Shown here piece after piece: positions 1 through 11,569 of a stretch of DNA of 64,000 bases. Every line of letters begins with the position of its first letter. Position 1 is the first letter of the stretch. The notes beneath the pieces were generated by a model. It saw nothing but the letters and a program-made list of their open reading frames with translations, was not told the DNA's origin and searched no databases. The stretch is taken from the NCBI RefSeq assembly GCF_007827795.1, contig NZ_VITI01000006.1:186001-250000 (forward strand), given 5' to 3'. The stretch is from Azospirillum brasilense. Its GTDB lineage: Bacteria > Pseudomonadota > Alphaproteobacteria > Azospirillales > Azospirillaceae. The position numbers and the translations under genes were made by a program.

Positions 1-394
1 ACAAATCCTCGCGCGTCGAGCCGACGCGGTAGCCGTAATGGGCGTCCGACCAGCGGAACGGCCCGAACAGCGCCTTGGCGTAGGGATCGAGCAGCAGCTT
101 GTTCGGGTTGAAGCGGTGCCCCGCCAACGGCTCGTAGGGGCCATGGACGCGGTAGCCGTAGAGCAGGCCCGGCCGGGCCTCCGGCAGATAGCCGTGCCAG
201 ACCTCGTCGGTGTGCTCCGGCAGGACGACCCGCTCGACCTCCCGCTGGCCGGTCTGGTCGAACAGGCACAGCTCGACCTTCTCGGCGTGGGCGGAGAACA
301 GGGCGAAATTGACCCCGAACCCGTCCCAGTTCGCCCCCAACGGATAGGGCTTGCCGGGCCAAACGGCGGTGCGCGTGGCGGTGGAGATGGACAT
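1..394 (-). CDS. glgX: Glycogen debranching enzyme GlgX, N-terminal part (runs off the window)
   Basis: Reading from an ATG at 394 toward the window edge gives an open frame of 131 residues beginning [20 protein letters not shown], followed by [20 protein letters not shown], the typical start of the CBM48 (N-terminal isoamylase) domain of GlgX. GlgX hydrolyses alpha-1,6 branch points of glycogen trimmed by phosphorylase. The catalytic GH13 barrel lies outside the window. The start sits 28 nt after the HepT stop with a weak GGGA-type ribosome site, so the gene is probably the last visible member of the treS-glgB transcript. TreX-type isoamylase is the only close alternative. Confidence 0.88.
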   Translation of the reverse strand, partial: MSISTATRTAVWPGKPYPLGANWDGFGVNFALFSAHAEKVELCLFDQTGQREVERVVLPEHTDEVWHGYLPEARPGLLYGYRVHGPYEPLAGHRFNPNKLLLDPYAKALFGPFRWSDAHYGYRVGSTREDL

Positions 395-422
395 CAGACG
401 ACGATCCCGTCTTGTGGGACCG

Positions 423-779
423 TCATGGCCGGTTCCCTTCGATCCGCATCAATTCCGCGACGACCACAGCCCTCAGCGGCGAAAGTTCGTGTTGAATGGT
501 GTGCCACGTAAGAGCGTCGTCCACGTTGTCGTAATCGTGCCGGTAGATGTTACCGGCACCGGCTATGGCCCGCCAATCGATTTCGGGATGGCGCTGTCTG
601 ACGTCATCGGGGATGCGCCGAGAGGCTTCCGAAATGATTTCGAGAGCGCGCAGCACGGCGTAGCTGGTCTTCTGATCGGCCAGAAAATCCTCGAAACCCA
701 TTCCGGAAACGAATCGGGCAATGGCATCGATGTTCTGGACGATGTCCTCCAGCCGCCGCTGCGGCGACCTAGAAGGCAT
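423..779 (-). CDS. hepT: HepT-like ribonuclease toxin (DUF86), type VII toxin-antitoxin
   Basis: The 118-residue protein has the all-helical HEPN/DUF86 pattern. The C-terminal motif is [19 protein letters not shown] near residues 69-87, which supplies the H-x-Y of the HEPN active site. The arginine lies directly before the histidine, as in the RHEY-type branch of DUF86, rather than four to six residues upstream. Family members are RNases neutralised when their partner MntA adds AMP to the tyrosine. It overlaps the mntA-like gene by 11 bp, the usual arrangement. It lies inside a glycogen operon, which is unusual. Confidence in the family is high; toxicity here is inferred. Confidence 0.85.
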   Translation of the reverse strand: MPSRSPQRRLEDIVQNIDAIARFVSGMGFEDFLADQKTSYAVLRALEIISEASRRIPDDVRQRHPEIDWRAIAGAGNIYRHDYDNVDDALTWHTIQHELSPLRAVVVAELMRIEGNRP

Positions 780-1086
780 GCACCGCCTCCCCCGCCACGC
801 TGTCCCGAAGGGCGGGCTTCAGATTCTTCCGCACCACCACATCCGTTGGCCGGTCGAACAGGTCACCGATGTCGAGCGTCACCCGCGTGTACTCGAACAG
901 ACCCATGGGCCGACCGGGGTCCAGATCAATCACGATGTCGATGTCGCTGTCGGGCCGGGCCTCGCCGCGCGCCACCGACCCGAAGACGGCGGCATGCAGA
1001 ACACCGCGCCGACGCAGGTCAGCGCTGTGGCTGCGCAGGATGCGCACCACCTCTTCGACGGACGGCGGCCGGTTCCTCATCGTCAT
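769..1086 (-). CDS. mntA: MntA-like minimal nucleotidyltransferase antitoxin
   Basis: About 105 residues starting MTMRNRPPSVEEVVRILRSH. The signature is GSVARGEARPDSDIDIVID, the GSx10DxD motif of minimal nucleotidyltransferases that AMPylate HepT toxins. I chose the ATG at 1086 because a GGGGGGAC sequence precedes it by 4-5 nt and because upstream extensions are unlike the family. The gene ends within the first codons of the HepT gene, so the two are probably translationally coupled, with antitoxin first. It begins 115 bp after glgB. Confidence 0.85.
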   Translation of the reverse strand: MTMRNRPPSVEEVVRILRSHSADLRRRGVLHAAVFGSVARGEARPDSDIDIVIDLDPGRPMGLFEYTRVTLDIGDLFDRPTDVVVRKNLKPALRDSVAGEAVHAF

Positions 1087-1201
1087 GATCGTCCCCCCCG
1101 GACGCTCGTCCGCCCGGAGCCTGTGCGGGATAGCCAAGTCAATAAAGAGGAGGCACGCAGCGCCCGTCAAGGGTGCCCGTTGGGACGAGATGGCGGCGCC
1201 C

Positions 1202-3466
1202 CTACCCCGCCTTGCGCTCCAGCACCAGCGTGCCCAGCGGCGGCAGGGTCAGGCAGATGGAATGCGGACGGCCATGCCATTCCGTCTCCTCGCTCGCCAC
1301 GCCGCCGGCGTTGCCGACGCCGCTGCCGCCGTATTCCGGGGCGTCGGTGTTCAGCACCTCCTCGTACCGCCCCGGCAGGGTCACGCCGACGCGGTAGCCA
1401 TCGCGCGGCAGCGGCGTGAAGTTGCACACCACGACCACATGGTGCTCCGGGTCCTCCCCGCTCTTGCGCAGGAAGGCGAGGATGGAGTTGTCGCTGTCGT
1501 TGGCCTCGATCCATTCGAAGCCAGCCGGATCGCAATCGGTCTGGTGCAGCGGCTTCAGACCGCGGTACATCCGGTTCAGGTCGCGCACCAGCGCGTGAAG
1601 CCCCTGGTGCAGCGGCTCCTCCAGCAGGTGCCAATCCAGGCTGCGCGCCTCGCTCCACTCGCGCCACTGGCCGAACTCGCCGCCCATGAACAGCAGCTTC
1701 TTGCCGGGATGGGCGAACATGAAGCCGTAATAGGCGCGCAGGTTGGCGAATTTCTGCCAGTCGTCGCCCGGCATCTTGTTGATCAGCGAGCCCTTGCCGT
1801 GCACCACCTCGTCGTGGCTGAGCGGCAGCACGAAGTTTTCCGAGAACTGGTAGATCAGGCCGAAGGTGAGCTGGTGGTGGTGGTAACGGCGGTGGATGGG
1901 GTCCTTCGCCATGTACTCCAGCGTGTCGTGCATCCAGCCCATGTTCCACTTGTAGCCGAAGCCCAACCCGCCGAGATAGACGGGCCGCGACACCGCCGGC
2001 CAAGCCGTGGATTCCTCGGCCACCGTCATGATCCCCTGATGATGGCCGTAGGTCAGCTCGTTCATCCGCTTCAGGAAGGCGATGGATTCCAGGTTCTCGC
2101 GCCCGCCGAAGCGGTTGGGGACCCACTCGCCGGCCTTGCGGCTGTAGTCGAGGTAGAGCATGGAGGCCACGGCATCGACCCGCAGCCCGTCCAGCCGGTA
2201 ATGCTCCAGCCAGAACAGCGCGTTGCCCAGCAGGAAGTTCTGCACCTCCGTCCGGCCGAAATTGTAGATCAGCGTGTTCCAGTCCTGATGATAGCCCTGG
2301 CGCGGATCGGAATGCTCGTACAGGTGCGTGCCGTCGAACCAGCCCAGCCCGTGCGGGTCGGTCGGGAAGTGGCCGGGCACCCAGTCGAGCAGCACCCCGA
2401 TCCCCGCCGCGTGACAGGCGTCCACGAAATGCTTGAAGTCCTCCGGCGTGCCATGACGGCTGGTCGGCGCGTACATGCCGATCGGCTGGTAACCCCAGGA
2501 GCCGTCGAAGGGATGCTCGGTGATCGGCAGCAGCTCGATGTGGGTGAAGCCGAGATCCTTCACATAGGGCACCAGCCGTTCGGCCAGTTCGCGGTAGGTC
2601 AGGAAGCGGTCGCCCTCCTCCGGCACCCGCGCCCAGGACCCGAGATGGACCTCGTAGATGGAGATCGGCGCGGTCAGGTCGGCGCTGGCGGAGCGGGTCT
2701 GCTGCCACTCGGCGTCCTGCCAGTCGTAGGACGGCAGACCGTGCACCACGGAGGCGGTCTGGGGACGGAACTCGGCCTGGAAGGCGTAGGGATCGGACTT
2801 CAGCGGCAGCAGATCGCCGCCCGCCCCCTTGATCTCGAACTTGTAGCGCTGGCCGATGGTGGCGTGGGGCACGAAGATTTCCCACACGCCGGCTTCCATC
2901 CGCTTGCGCATCGGCAGGCGCCGCCCGTCCCAGTCGCAGAAGTCGCCGACCACGCTGACCCGCCGCGCGTTGGGCGCCCAGACGGCGAAGGCCACGCCGG
3001 CCACCCCGTCGATCTCCCGCGGGTGGGCGCCCAGCCGCTCAAAGCTCTTGAGGTGCGTGCCCTCGGCGAGCAGATGGATGTCCAGCTCGCCCAGGACGGA
3101 CCAGAAGCGGTAGGCATCCTCGAACTCCACCGTGGCCAGCGGGAACTGGACGCGCAGGCGGTAGCGGAAGCGCTCCTTGCGGTCGGGCAGGACGGCGACG
3201 AAGAAACCCTCGTCGTGGACCTTGTCCGCCTCGCCCACCGGGTCGCCGGACGCGCTGTCGACCACCCACAGCTTTTCCGCGCCGGGGATGAAGGCACGGA
3301 CCTCGACGGGCTGATCCTTTCCGGTCTGGTGCATGCCCAGGATCGCGAAGGGATCGCCGTGGTCGGCGCGGACGATGGCCTCGATGCCGCCGCTCAACGG
3401 CGACACGGCCTTCGGCGACGCTTCCTGCGCCTTGGCACGGTTTCCCGTTCGGATGTCGTTCGGCAT
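1202..3466 (-). CDS. glgB: 1,4-alpha-glucan branching enzyme GlgB
   Basis: A 754-residue cytoplasmic GH13 enzyme that cuts alpha-1,4 glucan chains and rejoins them through alpha-1,6 bonds. The order is an N-terminal GlgB domain, CBM48 ([22 protein letters not shown]), then the GH13 barrel with [17 protein letters not shown], nucleophile-bearing [18 protein letters not shown], the acid/base segment [11 protein letters not shown] and [13 protein letters not shown]. The C-terminal beta domain follows. The length fits two-N-domain GlgBs. It lies 107 bp after treS-mak in the same orientation, the arrangement typical of trehalose-to-glycogen (GlgE-type) loci, although no glgE is visible here. Confidence 0.97.
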   Translation of the reverse strand: MPNDIRTGNRAKAQEASPKAVSPLSGGIEAIVRADHGDPFAILGMHQTGKDQPVEVRAFIPGAEKLWVVDSASGDPVGEADKVHDEGFFVAVLPDRKERFRYRLRVQFPLATVEFEDAYRFWSVLGELDIHLLAEGTHLKSFERLGAHPREIDGVAGVAFAVWAPNARRVSVVGDFCDWDGRRLPMRKRMEAGVWEIFVPHATIGQRYKFEIKGAGGDLLPLKSDPYAFQAEFRPQTASVVHGLPSYDWQDAEWQQTRSASADLTAPISIYEVHLGSWARVPEEGDRFLTYRELAERLVPYVKDLGFTHIELLPITEHPFDGSWGYQPIGMYAPTSRHGTPEDFKHFVDACHAAGIGVLLDWVPGHFPTDPHGLGWFDGTHLYEHSDPRQGYHQDWNTLIYNFGRTEVQNFLLGNALFWLEHYRLDGLRVDAVASMLYLDYSRKAGEWVPNRFGGRENLESIAFLKRMNELTYGHHQGIMTVAEESTAWPAVSRPVYLGGLGFGYKWNMGWMHDTLEYMAKDPIHRRYHHHQLTFGLIYQFSENFVLPLSHDEVVHGKGSLINKMPGDDWQKFANLRAYYGFMFAHPGKKLLFMGGEFGQWREWSEARSLDWHLLEEPLHQGLHALVRDLNRMYRGLKPLHQTDCDPAGFEWIEANDSDNSILAFLRKSGEDPEHHVVVVCNFTPLPRDGYRVGVTLPGRYEEVLNTDAPEYGGSGVGNAGGVASEETEWHGRPHSICLTLPPLGTLVLERKAG

Positions 3467-3573
3467 CGGCTGACTTTCCCCTTACCCTTGCTCGTTCCTG
3501 GGGTGTGAACATAGCGCCGGGGCGTTTGTCACACCACGCCCGCGGCGTCCTATGTCGCCCATTGGGTTTCGCC

Positions 3574-6897
<3,324 letters not shown>

Positions 6898-7039
6898 ACC
6901 GCCGCCGTCGCTCCGCTGGTCTGGTGGAGCGGGGTCGCCGGGCGGGCGGGGAATCCCGCGCCCATCCGGCAGCCGCGCCACATCATAAACCAGTTAGAGT
7001 TGGGTCCGTTCCACGGCAAAGGCAACGTTGGGCGCTAAA

Positions 7040-7066
7040 CCTGCGATGGCGGACCCGCATCGCGGG
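7040..7066 (-). terminator. Probable terminator hairpin after the crystallin/aerolysin gene
   Basis: On the minus strand, CCCGCGATG pairs with CATCGCAGG (nine positions, one wobble) around a 9-nt loop and is followed by TTTAG. It begins 12 nt after the stop at 7078. The short T run makes it a weak intrinsic terminator. It also separates this gene from treS. Confidence 0.45.
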
Positions 7067-7077
7067 CGGTTCCGGCG

Positions 7078-8370
7078 TCAGGCGTCGGCCAGCGCCGCCA
7101 CGGTCAGCGGCTGGGTTTCCGTGCTGCTCCGGACATCCACCGAGACGCCGCCGTTGACGTAGCCCGTCACCGTCTGGCGCAGCGCGTAGACCGTCTTGCC
7201 GAGTTCGGCGCTCATCGCCGGATCGTAGGTCGAACCGGGCACCGGCTGGGTGTAGTAGAAGACCGCCGGCGTGCTGTAGGAGGTCGGCGGAATTTCGGCC
7301 ATCAGGATCGTCATCGTCGAGCTGTAGCGGCAGTCGGCCGGGATCTCGATCGTCTGGCTGACCGACAGATCGTAGTAATTGGTGACCGAGGTCTCCTTCG
7401 TGCCCGTGTAGGTGTAGGACATGGAGAAGGTGCAACCGACCTCGACCTCGCCGGTCAGACCGATCCCGTAGGTGAAGCGCACCTCCTGGACATAACCGAT
7501 CGTGTAGGAATCGGTGACCGACAGCGTCAGGGACTGTGATTTCCCGCTGGTCACCGACACCGTGTCGGTGATCGTCGCCGCCCCCTCGTTGGTGCCGGAG
7601 ATGGAACTGCTGATGCTGCTCGACGGGCTGGTGGGGACCGGCGAGGTGATCGTGAAGGGATCGACCTCCGAATGGGCCGGAGGCAGCAGATCCCATCGCC
7701 ACGAGGCCTCCTTGTCGACGAAGGAATAGCTGCGCAGGTCCGGAATGCCGTCCATGCTCAGCCAGCCGGCGACGGACAGGGTTTCTCCTTCGGCCTGGCC
7801 GCCGTCGTACAGCGCCACCTGCTGGGTGGTCAGCCCGCCGAAATAGATCGACGCCGCCCGGTCGCAGATGTACCAGCCCACCAGCGACAGCACCGAACCC
7901 ATCGGCCATTCGCACAGGAAGAAGGTGTTGCGGTTGTCGGTATAGTTCAGCCCGTCGAACAGCTGGAAGACGCCGGTGTTCAGATCCACGTTGCGCCAGA
8001 TGTAGGCGGACAGGCAGTCGTTGGCGCCGAGCTTCTCGACGTCGACCGTTTGCGTCTTCCCGTTGCCGATCAGATCGACGCAACGCCCGCAGCCGTTGAA
8101 GCTGTAGGGCTGGCCGGCGGGCGGGGTGGTCTTGTGCTCCAGCAGGGTCAGGACTACCCCCTCCGGCAGGTTGAAGGCGACCCAGGTGGTCCGGTCGTTC
8201 AGGTTGGTCCCGGCGAAGGAACTCTGGACGCCTTCGATCGCGCCCGAGGTGGTGATGGTCAGATTGTCGCTGCTCCAGTTCTGATCGGCGTACAGCTTCA
8301 CCGTGCCCGACGGAAGGCTGGACGGATAGGCCACGGACGTGGACGGCGGAAGCAGGTAAAGTTCAGACAT
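7078..8370 (-). CDS. Putative beta-gamma-crystallin / aerolysin-like pore-forming protein
   Basis: A 430-residue protein with no signal peptide. Residues ~23-81 resemble a beta-gamma-crystallin Greek-key unit (TVKLYADQNW, then NDRTTW, a calcium-site-like N/D-N/D-x-x-S/T pattern, then GVVLTLLEHK). Residues ~184-228 (QQVALYDGG to DKEASWRW) look like a second unit. Residues ~240-360 are Ser/Thr-rich with alternating polar and apolar positions (SSSISSSISGTNEG, VSVTSGKSQSLTLSVTDSYT, FTYGIGLTGEVEVGCTFSMS, YTYTGTKETSVTNYYDLSVS), as in the transmembrane hairpin region of aerolysin/ETX-MTX2 proteins. The start at 8370 has GAGGG 7 nt upstream. Its AT-rich leader differs from its neighbours. Assignment is by eye and not by profile search. 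Confidence 0.6.
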   Translation of the reverse strand: MSELYLLPPSTSVAYPSSLPSGTVKLYADQNWSSDNLTITTSGAIEGVQSSFAGTNLNDRTTWVAFNLPEGVVLTLLEHKTTPPAGQPYSFNGCGRCVDLIGNGKTQTVDVEKLGANDCLSAYIWRNVDLNTGVFQLFDGLNYTDNRNTFFLCEWPMGSVLSLVGWYICDRAASIYFGGLTTQQVALYDGGQAEGETLSVAGWLSMDGIPDLRSYSFVDKEASWRWDLLPPAHSEVDPFTITSPVPTSPSSSISSSISGTNEGAATITDTVSVTSGKSQSLTLSVTDSYTIGYVQEVRFTYGIGLTGEVEVGCTFSMSYTYTGTKETSVTNYYDLSVSQTIEIPADCRYSSTMTILMAEIPPTSYSTPAVFYYTQPVPGSTYDPAMSAELGKTVYALRQTVTGYVNGGVSVDVRSSTETQPLTVAALADA

Positions 8371-8745
8371 GGCGTTCCCTCGCGGTTGGCAAAACACCCC
8401 AACCTCCGCATGGCATTGACGCGAACGCCAACCATGACGATGCAATTCATGAATTCACGAATTGCATTCATTCATATTTATTTAGGAATGGTCGGAGCAT
8501 TCAAAAAACAATAGCGGTGATAATTTTCATAATAAAACTATTTTATTTGAATGCATTTGCACTCAATCGTTTGCCTTCGAGTTTTCATGCAAACGTGCTT
8601 TTCACAGTCCGCATCCTGCCCGCCTCCGGGGCAGGCCATCCGGGATGGAGCGGGCGCGGTTCCGGCGTCCATCGATGCCGGGGGAAGAGGGCCTCGGGGC
8701 CGGTCCGGTGGGCCGGTTCCGCAAACGACGGTCGCCCGAAGGCGG
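8371..8745. other. AT-rich, palindrome-bearing intergenic region
   Basis: This 375-bp gap holds no convincing gene. About 8440-8600 is strikingly AT-rich against a GC-rich background and carries several short palindromes, including AATAAAA-CTA-TTTTATT at 8531-8547 and the inverted repeat at 8441-8466. It is the leader of the crystallin/aerolysin gene. On the minus strand a TTGAGT ... TAAAAT pair (15-nt spacing) is a possible promoter. The part nearest 8745 is ordinary GC-rich sequence after the bacteriohemerythrin stop. Confidence 0.6.
8441..8466. repeat. 8-bp inverted repeat TGCAATTC / GAATTGCA
   Basis: Perfect 8-bp arms at 8441-8448 and 8459-8466 flank a 10-nt spacer that contains TGAATTCA, itself palindromic. 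It lies 70-95 bp upstream of the start at 8370. It could be an operator for that gene. Confidence 0.6.
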
Positions 8746-9180
8746 TCAGGAGGAGGCCCGCCTCCGCTTGGCGCCTTGGGACAGGCTGCGGTAGACGTCC
8801 TGATCCTCTTCGATGAAATGGGCGATCAGGCGGTGTTCGACCCAGTTGGTCAATTCGTTGGGTGTGCAGAAGACGACCCCGTACGGCCCCTCGAACCGCA
8901 GCGCCAGCAGCTCTTCGGTGATCTGCCGGTGCAGCCGCTTGTGCTGTTCCACGCCACCGCTCCTGGCGTCGGTCCAAAACCGCTCCTCGGCGGTGAAATG
9001 CTCATCCGTGTACTTCACCAGGGCGGCAAAGGCGCTTTGGATGATCTTGTAGCCCTGCCCCGCCGCCACCGCCATGTGCAGCAGCCCGGCCAGTTCCAGA
9101 AGCGTCCGGTGCTGTTCGTCGATGGACTCGTTTCCAACCGTGTATTCGGTCTTCCACGGGAAACTGGCGGATGGCTGCAT
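8746..9180 (-). CDS. Bacteriohemerythrin
   Basis: A 144-residue single-domain hemerythrin, an O2-binding non-heme di-iron four-helix bundle. Visible ligand motifs are VGNESIDEQHRTLLEL, YTDEHFTAEE, EQHKRLHRQI and WVEHRLIAHFIEEDQD, which together supply the expected His and carboxylate ligands. The start at 9180 (MQPSASFPWKTEYTVG) places the domain at the N-terminus as in the family; the upstream 45 codons look spurious. A long perfect inverted repeat lies 86-135 bp upstream. In motile alphaproteobacteria such proteins buffer or sense oxygen; that role is inferred. Confidence 0.9.
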   Translation of the reverse strand: MQPSASFPWKTEYTVGNESIDEQHRTLLELAGLLHMAVAAGQGYKIIQSAFAALVKYTDEHFTAEERFWTDARSGGVEQHKRLHRQITEELLALRFEGPYGVVFCTPNELTNWVEHRLIAHFIEEDQDVYRSLSQGAKRRRASS

Positions 9181-9265
9181 GGGGGCCTGCCGGCGAACGG
9201 CCGTGCTTGAGGTGCGGAGAACGCCGCAAGATAGCATCCGGACCCGCCGGCCGGAGTCGGACAAC

Positions 9266-9315
9266 TTGCCGCAAATCGAATCAGCGCCCGGCGCAATGAA
9301 TTCGATTTGCGGCAA
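9266..9315. repeat. Perfect 16-bp inverted repeat with 18-nt spacer
   Basis: TTGCCGCAAATCGAAT at 9266-9281 is matched exactly by its reverse complement at 9300-9315. It lies between the stop of the GNAT gene (9337) and the start of the bacteriohemerythrin gene (9180). Neither strand has a real T tract after it, so it is more likely an operator or a processed RNA hairpin than a simple terminator. Confidence 0.85.
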
Positions 9316-9336
9316 AATTTATTCAATGCCTCCGGA

Positions 9337-9861
9337 TCAGCCTTTCACCGGCTTGGTCATATAGGTCATGCCGCCACCGTAGGAGGCGAGCTTGGCCGCC
9401 AGACCGGCCCCGCCGTCTTGCGGTCCACCGTCACGAGGCACAAACCCCTGCGCGTCCCAGAAGGCCCGTGCGCCGGGGGTTGACGTCAGGGCCAGCCAGC
9501 GGAAGCCCTGCCGCACCGCCAGCGCGTCCATGCGCTCCAGCGCCGCGACACCCAGCCCCAACCCACGCGCCGCGGGCAGCAGGGCGACGTCGTGCAGATA
9601 GAGGCAATCCGGCGCCTCCGGCAGCGTGCCGAGCGGCGAATCGAGCGGCGGCGGAACGCCCAACCGCCCCGGATGCATGACGATGTAGCCGATGCCGAGC
9701 CCATCCGCCTCCGCCATGGCGCAGCCCTCCGGGTAGAGGGCCAGACGCTCGGCGAAGACGGCGCGGTCTTCCGGGTAATCGGGGTGCACGATCTCGGCGA
9801 TGGCCATCACACGGTCCAGGTCCGTCGCTTCCATGGCGCGCCACCCCCCGTTCATCCGCAT
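9337..9861 (-). CDS. GNAT-family N-acetyltransferase
   Basis: A 174-residue acetyltransferase of unknown substrate. The acetyl-CoA-binding motif A is in YLHDVALLPAARGLGLGVAALERM, with the R-G-x-G-x-G phosphate loop. Motif B follows as GFRWLALTSTPGARAFWDAQGFVPR. The start at 9861 (MRMNGGWRAME) has AAGGA 8-10 nt upstream. It is divergent from cysQ, with 93 bp between the starts. Confidence 0.85.
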   Translation of the reverse strand: MRMNGGWRAMEATDLDRVMAIAEIVHPDYPEDRAVFAERLALYPEGCAMAEADGLGIGYIVMHPGRLGVPPPLDSPLGTLPEAPDCLYLHDVALLPAARGLGLGVAALERMDALAVRQGFRWLALTSTPGARAFWDAQGFVPRDGGPQDGGAGLAAKLASYGGGMTYMTKPVKG

Positions 9862-9954
9862 TCTCCCATCCTTCCCGCCCTTTCCAGCCTTCCAGCCCAG
9901 CATCCGGGCGCGCTATGGTGGCCGTTCGCACACCAGCCGACCGGAGGACCACCC

Positions 9955-10728
9955 ATGACCGACACCGCCGCGGCGAGCCTGCTGCCCAAGGTGCGGACCA
10001 TCGCCCACGAAGCGGGTCAGGTGATCCTGCGCTTCTACAACGACGGCATCGACGCCGCCACAAAGGTCGACGGCAGTCCGGTCACCCAGGCCGATCTGGC
10101 CGCCGAGCACGTCATCACCCCGGCCCTGCACCACATCGCCCCCGGCATCCCGGTGGTGGCGGAGGAGGCCGTGGCCGCCGGGCACCGGCCGGACATTTCC
10201 GGCGGACGCTTCTGGCTGGTCGATCCGCTGGACGGTACCAAGGAATTCATCAGCCGCAACGGCGAGTTCACCGTCAACATAGCCCTGATCGAGGGCGGGC
10301 GCCCGGTTCTGGGGGTCGTCTACGCGCCGGCCACGGGCGATCTCTACGCCGCCTGCGGAGCGGGCACCGCCGTCCATTGGGTGGAAGGCCGCCATGACTA
10401 TCCGATCCAGGTCCGCAAGCCGCCTCCCGACGGCCTGACCGTGGTCGCCAGCCGCTCCCACGGCAGCGGCAGCGAACTGGAGAGCTTTCTGGCCGGCTAC
10501 ACGGTGAAGAACCGGGTGACCTGCGGCAGTTCCTTGAAGTTCTGTACGGTGGCTTCCGGCAAGGCCGACCTCTACCCCCGCTTCGGCCCGACCAGCGAAT
10601 GGGACACCGCCGCCGGCCACGCCATCCTCGCCGCCGCCGGCGGGCGGGTGGAGCAGCCCGACGGCTCGCCCTTCCTCTACGGCAAGGCCGACATCCTGAA
10701 CCCCCATTTCGTTGCGTATGGATGGTGA
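9955..10728 (+). CDS. cysQ: 3'(2'),5'-bisphosphate nucleotidase CysQ
   Basis: A 257-residue inositol-monophosphatase-fold enzyme that removes the 3'-phosphate of PAP/PAPS during sulfur assimilation. Metal-binding motifs are the VVAEE segment, WLVDPLDGTKEF near residues 87-98, and WDTAAGHAIL near the C-terminus. The start has GGAGG 8 nt upstream. The next gene begins inside its last codons, so the two are co-translated. Confidence 0.93.
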   Translation: MTDTAAASLLPKVRTIAHEAGQVILRFYNDGIDAATKVDGSPVTQADLAAEHVITPALHHIAPGIPVVAEEAVAAGHRPDISGGRFWLVDPLDGTKEFISRNGEFTVNIALIEGGRPVLGVVYAPATGDLYAACGAGTAVHWVEGRHDYPIQVRKPPPDGLTVVASRSHGSGSELESFLAGYTVKNRVTCGSSLKFCTVASGKADLYPRFGPTSEWDTAAGHAILAAAGGRVEQPDGSPFLYGKADILNPHFVAYGW

Positions 10729-11519
10729 CCACGCTGTGCGATGCGGCCGTCGCGGTTCTGACCACCGCGGCGCCGCTGGAGAAGGTGCGCCTGACGCGGG
10801 ACTACGCCGCGGCGTGGCGCGACGGACGCATCAGCGAATTCGGCGCGCTGGTCCCGCCGGAGCGCCCCGCCCGTCCGGAGCGCCCGCCGCTGATGCTGCC
10901 CCGCGACATGCCCAAGCGCGGGCGCGGCGGCAGCGCGCAGAACCGCGTCGCCCTGCTTCACGCGCTGGCCCACATCGAGCTGAACGCCATCGATCTCGCC
11001 TGGGACATCGTGTGCCGCTTCGTCGGCGAGGGGATGCCCAAGGGCTTCACCGACGACTGGGTGCAGGTCGCCGACGACGAGGCCCGGCATTTCCAGATGC
11101 TGGAGGAGCGGCTGAACCAACTCGGTTCCGGCTACGGCGAGCTGCCGGCCCATGACGGGCTGTGGCAGGCAGCGACCACCACCGCCCACGACCTCGCCGC
11201 CCGGCTGGCCGTGGTGCCGATGGTGCTGGAGGCGCGCGGGCTCGACGTGACCCCGGAAACCGTCCGCCGCCTGCGCGAGTTCGGCGACGCCGAGAGCGCC
11301 GCCCTGCTCCAGATCATCCACGACGAGGAGATCACCCACGTCGCCGCCGGGCGCCGCTGGTTCGGCCATCTCTGCGCCAAGCGCGGCGTGGACCCGGTGG
11401 AGACGTGGCAGGATCTGGTGAAGCGGTATTTCCGCGGCGGCCTGAAGAAGCCCTTCAACGTGACCAGCCGCCAAGCCGCCGACTTCGGCCCGGAATTCTA
11501 CGAGCCGATCGCGGAGTAA
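10722..11519 (+). CDS. DUF455 ferritin-like protein
   Basis: A 265-residue member of the DUF455/COG2833 family with a ferritin-like helical bundle. The Glu/His pattern AHIELNAIDLAWD, DDEARHFQMLEERL and IIHDEEITHVAAG resembles a di-iron ligand set. The ATG at 10722 overlaps the cysQ stop by 7 bp. The enzymatic role is not known; related proteins are often described as diiron oxygenase-like. Confidence 0.88.
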   Translation: MVTTLCDAAVAVLTTAAPLEKVRLTRDYAAAWRDGRISEFGALVPPERPARPERPPLMLPRDMPKRGRGGSAQNRVALLHALAHIELNAIDLAWDIVCRFVGEGMPKGFTDDWVQVADDEARHFQMLEERLNQLGSGYGELPAHDGLWQAATTTAHDLAARLAVVPMVLEARGLDVTPETVRRLREFGDAESAALLQIIHDEEITHVAAGRRWFGHLCAKRGVDPVETWQDLVKRYFRGGLKKPFNVTSRQAADFGPEFYEPIAE

Positions 11520-11536
11520 CGCCCACAGCTTTCGCT

Positions 11537-11561
11537 CCCCTCTCCCATGGCGGGAGAGGGG
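11537..11561. terminator. GC-rich hairpin between convergent genes
   Basis: CCCCTCTCCC pairs perfectly with GGGAGAGGGG around a 5-nt loop. It lies between the stops of the DUF455 gene (11519) and the DUF6285 gene (11570). There is no T tract. It resembles the stems of the palindromic repeats elsewhere in the window and may stop or stabilise both transcripts. Confidence 0.45.
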
Positions 11562-11569
11562 TACTTGGC

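Noticed and set aside
423..779. HepT apparently lacking the upstream arginine of the R-x4-6-H-x-Y motif
   Set aside because: A branch of DUF86 has the arginine directly before the histidine (RHEY/RHDY), so this is probably a subfamily variant and not a dead toxin.
869..3508. An 879-codon open frame antisense to glgB, and similar frames at 4279-7038, 12046-13341, 18163-20643 and 35475-37853
   Set aside because: These lie opposite well-supported genes, have low-complexity His/Gln/Val/Arg-rich translations and no domain motifs. They are frame shadows of GC-rich codon bias.
8517..8816. A plus-strand 99-codon frame beginning in the AT-rich region
   Set aside because: The hydrophobic start is a by-product of AT richness and the rest overlaps antisense to bacteriohemerythrin with no ribosome site or family signal.
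9955..10728. CysQ as inositol-1-monophosphatase or HisN
   Set aside because: The VDPLDGTKEF variant (TKEF rather than TxNF) and length favour CysQ over SuhB/HisN.
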